Of a stretch of DNA of 10,714 bases, positions 7,227 through 10,714 are shown piece after piece (within the stretch, counting starts at the first letter, position 1; the number at the start of each line of letters is the position of its first letter). The position numbers and the translations under genes were made by a program. Source of the stretch: Thiothrix sp. (GTDB lineage: Bacteria > Pseudomonadota > Gammaproteobacteria > Thiotrichales > Thiotrichaceae); contig DRMA01000061.1 in assembly GCA_011375245.1 (NCBI GenBank), positions 1 through 10,714 of the forward strand, in the 5' to 3' direction. Under the pieces are notes generated by a model, which was not told the DNA's origin, made no database searches, and worked only from the letters and a program-made list of their open reading frames with translations.

Positions 7227-7655
7227 TTAGCATTGCTCCCACGGTAAACCTGCAAATCGCCAACCATTAATTGAACTACGTTGGTGATGTTCATCAAGTT
7301 TACCTTCAAAGCCCTCATCAATATGGAAGACACTGGTTAAACCGGCACTAAGCAAGGCTCTTCCAGCTTCTTCAGAACGGTTACCACTGCGACAAATAAG
7401 AATAACTTTGGCGCAGTGTTTCGTCTTAGAACAAACAATTCCACCAAGAATACGTTTTTTTACTTCAGTGACGAAGTTTGGGTTAATTTCCCAATCTGGC
7501 TCATCAACCCAAGGAACGTGTATTGCTCCTGTAGGATGTCCCACAAATAAAAACTCCATGCTAGAGCGAATATCAATCAATACCGCATTGGGTTCCGCTT
7601 GGATGATATCCCATGCTTCTTTTGCAGTGATGCCTTGCATTGCTTCCATTTCCAT
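7227..7655 (-). CDS. Single-domain rhodanese-like sulfurtransferase
   Basis: 142 residues, probably cytoplasmic as no signal peptide is seen. The domain runs from ITAKEAWDII (9-18) through VLIDIRSSMEF (25-35) and GHPTGAIHVPW (39-49) to the active-site loop CRSGNRS (88-94), where Cys88 would carry the persulfide. The six-residue loop favours sulfur transfer over phosphatase-like activity. WVDEPDWEINPNF (49-61) is a stretch I associate with stand-alone rhodaneses of sulfur-oxidising Gammaproteobacteria, which may take part in sulfur trafficking. Two further Cys (75 and 81) sit in an extra loop. The ATG at 7655 was chosen because AGGAAG lies 5 nt upstream; an upstream ATG at 7715 would add 20 unlikely residues. 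It converges on the propeptide-like gene with a gap of only 23 bp. The sulfur donor and acceptor are unknown. Confidence 0.9.
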   Translation of the reverse strand: MEMEAMQGITAKEAWDIIQAEPNAVLIDIRSSMEFLFVGHPTGAIHVPWVDEPDWEINPNFVTEVKKRILGGIVCSKTKHCAKVILICRSGNRSEEAGRALLSAGLTSVFHIDEGFEGKLDEHHQRSSINGWRFAGLPWEQC

Positions 7656-7694
7656 TGTGTCTTCCTTGTTTAAGCGACTATTGTTATGCACTTG

Positions 7695-7700
7695 ATTATA
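7695..7700 (-). promoter_or_regulatory. Candidate -10 element for the rhodanese gene
   Basis: The minus strand reads TATAAT at 7700-7695, which would give a leader of about 33 nt before the ATG at 7655. The -35 at 17 bp (TAGTAT) is poor, so either an activator helps or the match is chance in AT-rich DNA. The remaining interval up to 7881 shows an inverted pair TCATA/TATGA near 7716-7736 but no gene. Confidence 0.3.
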
Positions 7701-7881
7701 AACAACACACATCAATCATACTATTCATCAATATGAACTTAAGCTTCGTCACTCATAATTATTTCTCAAAATAATGCAATTGTAATGATTATGTTACGTT
7801 TCACCTAAATAATTTTCTATAGCTATTCAGTAATGGGCTATTTCAGCATGAGAACTATTGAGACAAAATCAGCATAAATGC

Positions 7882-9213
7882 CTACCGTGTCTGATATTCC
7901 GTCATTTTTCGCCTCACTGCTGATGAGTACAACCATGTCCCAATCACATCCGAATAAGCAATTCCTTGGGCATTCAGCCTAATCGTATCATTATCAATAC
8001 GAGCAATAGCACACTCTTCAAGTTGTTGTAATTGCGGTAAATCATCCAATACCTCCGTGTTAAACAATTGCTTATAATGATGGCGCGACATACCTTCACA
8101 TTGCAATAATGATAATAAGGTATAACGCCGCTTTTGTTCCTCTTCATTTAATACTATCCCATAATGTGCTTGTGATAATGCTTGCGTATCAAGTTGGTTA
8201 TACTGTTGAATAATATCTAATACGCCTTGGCGTTTAACCGCATAGTCAAAAGAATAATGCATTGCCCGCGTATACGAACGTGCACCACAGCCTAAACCAA
8301 TCATGCCATCTTCTTGGCAATGGTATTCGCCTTGCTGAGTTATTATTGATGCTTTACGACGAAATAAACGCATAGAAATTTGTTGATAGCCTGCTTTGCC
8401 TAACACATCACATGCCGCTAAATACGCATTCATACGTTGATCATCCCAATGTCGTTCACCTTTGCGACCTAGCCCTGTTAAGGGGCGTATATATAAAGGG
8501 TAGAGATAAATTTCGTCTGCTTGCCAGTGAATCGCTTGTGCAACGGATTCAAGCCAACTCGTAAGACTTTGTCCCTCACCACCATAGATTAAGTCAATAT
8601 TGAGAATATCAATATTGGCTTGTTGGATTAAACACAGTGCATGTTCAACATCTTGCTGTTTTTGTGGTCTCCCCATCGCATTAGCTTCGCTGACGATAAA
8701 GCTTTCAATGCCAATACTAATACGGTTTACCTGATTTTCGACGAATACATCAAGGCGATCCTCAGTGACAGTAGCGGGAGAAACCTCAATGCCTATTGGC
8801 GTGCTTGCTAAATTAATACCTAGCGAATGTTGTGCAATGCTGAATAGGCGTTGCAATTCCACTGTGGTTAAATAGCTAGGTGTACCACCACCAATGGCGA
8901 GATTAGTAATATTATAGTTACCTAATGCCTTGTCTATTTGAAGAGCTTGTTGTTCGAGTTGATCAAGATAGCGATTAATAAGGGATTGCTGTGGGTTAGC
9001 CGTGGTGAATAAATTACAAAAGCCACATCGCATTTCACAAAAAGGAATATGCATATACAGAAATAGTGCGTCTTTATCTTCTGCTTGCCAAAGTTGCTTA
9101 AGTGATTGAGGTTTTTTTAAAGCACGATAGGCGGTTTTATGCGGGTACGAATACAGGTAGTTTAAATAAGGTGAACCTGCGAGTAGAGTGGTTAAATCAG
9201 TGCTTGAATCCAT
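7882..9213 (-). CDS. STM4012-type radical SAM protein (HemN/HemW-like fold)
   Basis: 443 residues, cytoplasmic. The radical SAM cluster motif CEMRCGFC (59-66; Cys59, Cys63, Cys66) binds a [4Fe-4S] cluster that cleaves S-adenosylmethionine, and GGGTP (108-112) helps bind SAM. The rest has the HemN/HemW plan, including RISIGIES (164-171) and GLGCGARSY (306-314), which parallels GLGAGAHSY of HemW. PHKTAYR (24-30) and the FCNLFTT stretch identify the STM4012 family, named from a Salmonella cluster of unknown function, rather than HemN itself. I start at the ATG at 9213, 10 bp after the hydrolase stop, because upstream in-frame ATGs lie inside the hydrolase gene and add residues foreign to the family. 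No good ribosome site precedes it, which suggests coupling. The product is unknown; coproporphyrinogen oxidase activity should not be assumed. Confidence 0.87.
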   Translation of the reverse strand: MDSSTDLTTLLAGSPYLNYLYSYPHKTAYRALKKPQSLKQLWQAEDKDALFLYMHIPFCEMRCGFCNLFTTANPQQSLINRYLDQLEQQALQIDKALGNYNITNLAIGGGTPSYLTTVELQRLFSIAQHSLGINLASTPIGIEVSPATVTEDRLDVFVENQVNRISIGIESFIVSEANAMGRPQKQQDVEHALCLIQQANIDILNIDLIYGGEGQSLTSWLESVAQAIHWQADEIYLYPLYIRPLTGLGRKGERHWDDQRMNAYLAACDVLGKAGYQQISMRLFRRKASIITQQGEYHCQEDGMIGLGCGARSYTRAMHYSFDYAVKRQGVLDIIQQYNQLDTQALSQAHYGIVLNEEEQKRRYTLLSLLQCEGMSRHHYKQLFNTEVLDDLPQLQQLEECAIARIDNDTIRLNAQGIAYSDVIGTWLYSSAVRRKMTEYQTR

Positions 9214-9223
9214 TAGGCTTAAT

Positions 9224-10030
9224 TCACAAAAAGAAATGCGCATAGGGTACAGTGAGAACGACTTCATGTGCCACCTTATGCCCATAATAACCGTCTTCAC
9301 CATAACAGGTACCATGATCTGCACAAAGAATACAAAACGTTGGCGCACGTTGTTTCATTGCGCTGAATAAACGACCTAATTGTGAATCAACATAGGCAAG
9401 TGCAGCAATTTGGCTTTCAATACTATCTTGTTTTTCTTCAGTGCTATCGAGATAAAAATAGTTGGGTTGATGCAAGGCGGAAATATTAATAAAACTAAAC
9501 AGTCGTTGTTCTGCGGGTAATTGTTGTAATGAGGCGAGGGCTATCATCACTTGGTTTTCGGTAGAATCTTTACAAGCGACGCCTGTTGAGGGTTGCCAAT
9601 GACTTTCAACAAATAGATTGGGGAAAACTGAACCAATGGCATTTTGTTTATTAAAAAAACCAACACCACCAATACATGAGGTGTGATAGCCACGTACAGC
9701 AAATGCGTCGATGACATTAGCCTGTTTAAAGAGCCACGTTGTTTCACAAGTAGTTTCACTCCCCATAAACTCGGAGGCAAATAAGCGTGAATGTCTATTT
9801 GGATTGATAGGTGTTGGTAAAAACCCAGCAAAAAAGGCATGATGTGCAGGGTAAGTGAATGTCGCGGGGCTGTGGCGCTTCTGCCATTTTTTTTCTACTA
9901 TATAATTCGCCATATTAGGGGTTAAATTGTGCGATAAAGCAATATTGGCAACATCATAACGTAGTGTATCTAAAACAATAAATAGGATATCATGGTTACC
10001 AACAATCTTGTTAAAATTAATAGTATTCAT
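9224..10030 (-). CDS. STM4013/SEN3800-type alkaline-phosphatase-superfamily hydrolase
   Basis: 268 residues with no signal peptide, so probably cytoplasmic. The sulfatase/phosphatase-like metal fold shows in ILFIVLDTLRYD (15-26, metal-binding Asp21), SPATFTYPAHHAFFAGFLP (54-72, where a Thr would sit at the nucleophile position), LCADHGTCYGE (235-245, Asp238 and His239) and the histidines at 251 and 255. There is no C/S-x-P-x-R formylglycine motif, so it is not a classical sulfatase. IVGNHDILF at the start and a C-terminus close to VPYAHFFL match the STM4013 family as I recall it. In Salmonella and other bacteria the family neighbours STM4012-type radical SAM genes, as here, where that gene follows 10 bp later. 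The ATG has no ribosome site, only a T-run, so initiation may be unusual. An FNR-type box lies 20 bp upstream. The substrate is unknown. Confidence 0.87.
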   Translation of the reverse strand: MNTINFNKIVGNHDILFIVLDTLRYDVANIALSHNLTPNMANYIVEKKWQKRHSPATFTYPAHHAFFAGFLPTPINPNRHSRLFASEFMGSETTCETTWLFKQANVIDAFAVRGYHTSCIGGVGFFNKQNAIGSVFPNLFVESHWQPSTGVACKDSTENQVMIALASLQQLPAEQRLFSFINISALHQPNYFYLDSTEEKQDSIESQIAALAYVDSQLGRLFSAMKQRAPTFCILCADHGTCYGEDGYYGHKVAHEVVLTVPYAHFFL

Positions 10031-10050
10031 AAAAAAAATTAATTAAATTA

Positions 10051-10064
10051 TTGACTTAGATCAA
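10051..10064. promoter_or_regulatory. FNR/ANR-type operator
   Basis: TTGACTTAGATCAA on the plus strand reads TTGATCTAAGTCAA on the minus strand, matching the ANR/FNR consensus TTGAT-N4-GTCAA/ATCAA in both half sites. The centre is near 10057.5. A class II site at -41.5 for the plus strand would put the start near 10099, where weak -10 words (TAAGTA, TAGACT) lie within 2-3 bp of the expected place. For the minus-strand hydrolase the box sits only 20 bp before the ATG, which fits repression or a leaderless start better than activation. Confidence 0.6.
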
Positions 10065-10238
10065 AAAAATAAGCAGATGCTTAATAAGTAGACTACACTA
10101 ATAGCTATAGGAGAGCATAATCAATGTTGTTTATTTGTTGAATGATTAACAATAACGCGATAAGCCTTCTATTTTGCTATAACGCGTTTATTTATATAAA
10201 AAACACGGAATTTATATTTGAAAAATAAGGTGACCACT

Positions 10239-10529
10239 ATGAAACTATCCACATTACTTGCAATTGCTGCGCTTTTTATCTCTTCCCATGTCTTTGCGCT
10301 TGATACTGTTACTGATGCAAAACAACCGAGTGGACAAGACATAGCACTTGTAGAACAAGATGCTGGAACTGGTTTTGTTTGTATTCAATCAGGTAATAGT
10401 GACTCCTATATTTGCCAACAAAAAGAGGCTGAAGATACTATTGAAGTGGTAATAAACCATCCTTCTGTTGCGTGCAAAACACGGCAAATTGCACAAAGTA
10501 TTGCTTCTACTGGAATATCAAAATTATAA
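10239..10529 (+). CDS. Small exported protein of unknown function
   Basis: 96 residues. A clear Sec signal peptide, MKLSTLLAIAALFISSHVFA, ends at residue 20 with an Ala cleavage site, leaving about 76 mature residues. The mature part has three cysteines, in VCIQ, YICQQ and VACKT, and an acidic middle; I do not recognise a family. The ATG at 10239 has AAGGTG ending 6 nt upstream; a TTG at 10218 would add seven residues before the signal peptide and was rejected. It has a leader of about 140 nt if transcription starts at the FNR-type box. The stop codon ends 1 bp before the structured element that begins at 10531, so the gene looks complete but has lost whatever originally followed it. An intact small periplasmic protein is likely; its role is unknown. 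Confidence 0.75.
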   Translation: MKLSTLLAIAALFISSHVFALDTVTDAKQPSGQDIALVEQDAGTGFVCIQSGNSDSYICQQKEAEDTIEVVINHPSVACKTRQIAQSIASTGISKL

Positions 10530-10530
10530 A

Positions 10531-10697
10531 GTCAACTACTCACCCCTAAAGGGGCGAGCTTGCAAAAGTTCAGTTGACTAGGCTTAGTCCTTTGGGACTC
10601 CGTTATTCATGTCATGGTACGTCAGGATGTATGCTCAAGTCCTGTCCACTACCGCTGAACTCTAAACAATCCTGCCGAGTAGGGATAGTGAGCCAGT
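10531..10697 (+). ncRNA. Structured IS-end sequence, candidate IscB omega-RNA (HEARO-like)
   Basis: No credible protein is encoded here, but pairing is dense. GTCAACT (10531-10537) matches AGTTGAC (10572-10578) around a hairpin with CCCC-TAAA-GGGG and CTC/GAG flanks (10539-10558). AGTTCAG (10567-10573) can pair instead with CTGAACT (10655-10661). AGTCC/GGACT (10586-10599), CAGGA/TCCTG (10623-10644) and ATCCT/AGGGAT (10669-10686) add further helices. No T-run follows the first hairpin, so it is not a terminator. The opening GTCAACTAC plus a GC-rich hairpin, and a length of about 170 nt ending at a possible start codon, resemble omega-RNAs encoded just upstream of IscB nucleases in IS200/IS605-group elements. 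In such RNAs the guide is the roughly 16 nt just 5' of the scaffold, here the end of the small exported-protein gene. A TnpB-type right end read from the other strand is the alternative. Confidence 0.5.
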
Positions 10698-10714
10698 ATG
10701 ACAAGCATGGATAA
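10698..10714 (+). CDS. Possible start of an IscB-like nuclease gene (partial, beyond window)
   Basis: Only six codons at most are visible. In-frame ATGs at 10698 and 10707 give M-T-S-M-D and then a Lys or Asn. GTGAG about 6 nt before the first ATG is a weak ribosome site. The position directly after the structured RNA is where IscB genes begin, and a start such as M-D-K would suit that family. The call rests on context alone and depends on the sequence to the right. Confidence 0.25.

Noticed and set aside
9214..9348. Longer N-terminus for the radical SAM protein starting at 9348
   Set aside because: The extra 45 residues are the hydrolase C-terminal region read in another frame and do not fit the STM4012 family start.
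9547..9840. 97-codon minus-strand frame inside the STM4013-type gene
   Set aside because: It is an out-of-frame shadow of a well-conserved gene, with no recognisable domain.
9224..10030. Classical sulfatase
   Set aside because: The formylglycine signature C/S-x-P-x-R is absent, and the protein is much shorter than sulfatases.
10539..10558. CCCCTAAAGGGG hairpin as an intrinsic terminator of the small exported-protein gene
   Set aside because: No T-run follows and the hairpin is part of a larger set of helices, so an IS-end or RNA-scaffold reading is better.
1..10714. CRISPR array, tRNA or rRNA gene
   Set aside because: I saw no evenly spaced repeats of CRISPR length and no tRNA cloverleaf or rRNA signature on either strand, judged by eye only.

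Overview
The window comes from an AT-rich gammaproteobacterial chromosome. FtsZ with the gamma-type C-terminal peptide, TmcA, a CbiX-type chelatase and an ANR/FNR-type operator all fit this. A rhodanese of a type I associate with sulfur-oxidising Gammaproteobacteria hints at a Thiotrichales-like host, but the species cannot be fixed from this stretch.

Layout. (a) 1-4142, minus strand: ftsZ, then tmcA, then a CbiX/SirB-like chelatase that runs off the left edge. The tmcA stop overlaps the chelatase start by 23 bp, so those two are probably translationally coupled. ftsZ stands outside the usual ftsQ-ftsA-ftsZ-lpxC order. (b) 4378-4671, minus strand: a small DUF3817 membrane protein. (c) 4672-5024: a gene-free, AT-rich divergent control region. 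(d) 5025-7203, plus strand: a secreted reprolysin-like zinc metalloprotease whose C-terminus resembles the F-box-associated (FBA) glycan-binding domain of animal Fbs/FBXO proteins. A strong intrinsic terminator follows, then a membrane-anchored proline-rich protein whose C-terminal domain resembles the propeptide that normally precedes such proteases. (e) 7227-7655, minus strand: a single-domain rhodanese. (f) 7882-10030, minus strand: an STM4013-type alkaline-phosphatase-fold hydrolase followed 10 bp later by an STM4012-type radical SAM protein. (g) 10031-10238: an intergenic control region with a near-perfect FNR/ANR box. (h) 10239-10529, plus strand: a small exported protein of unknown function. 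(i) 10531 to the right edge: a structured, apparently non-coding sequence with nested inverted repeats, most like the omega-RNA (HEARO) leader of an IscB-type IS200/IS605-group element. Only the possible first codons of the nuclease gene are inside the window.

The most interesting part is 5025-7203. The protease has a signal peptide and a complete zinc site but no propeptide, while the next gene supplies a propeptide-like domain on a membrane tether. Together with the eukaryote-like FBA domain, this suggests an exported protease that is held in check in trans by its neighbour and directed to glycoproteins, possibly of a eukaryotic host or predator. The domain calls rest on recognition of motifs from memory; the interaction and the target are inference.
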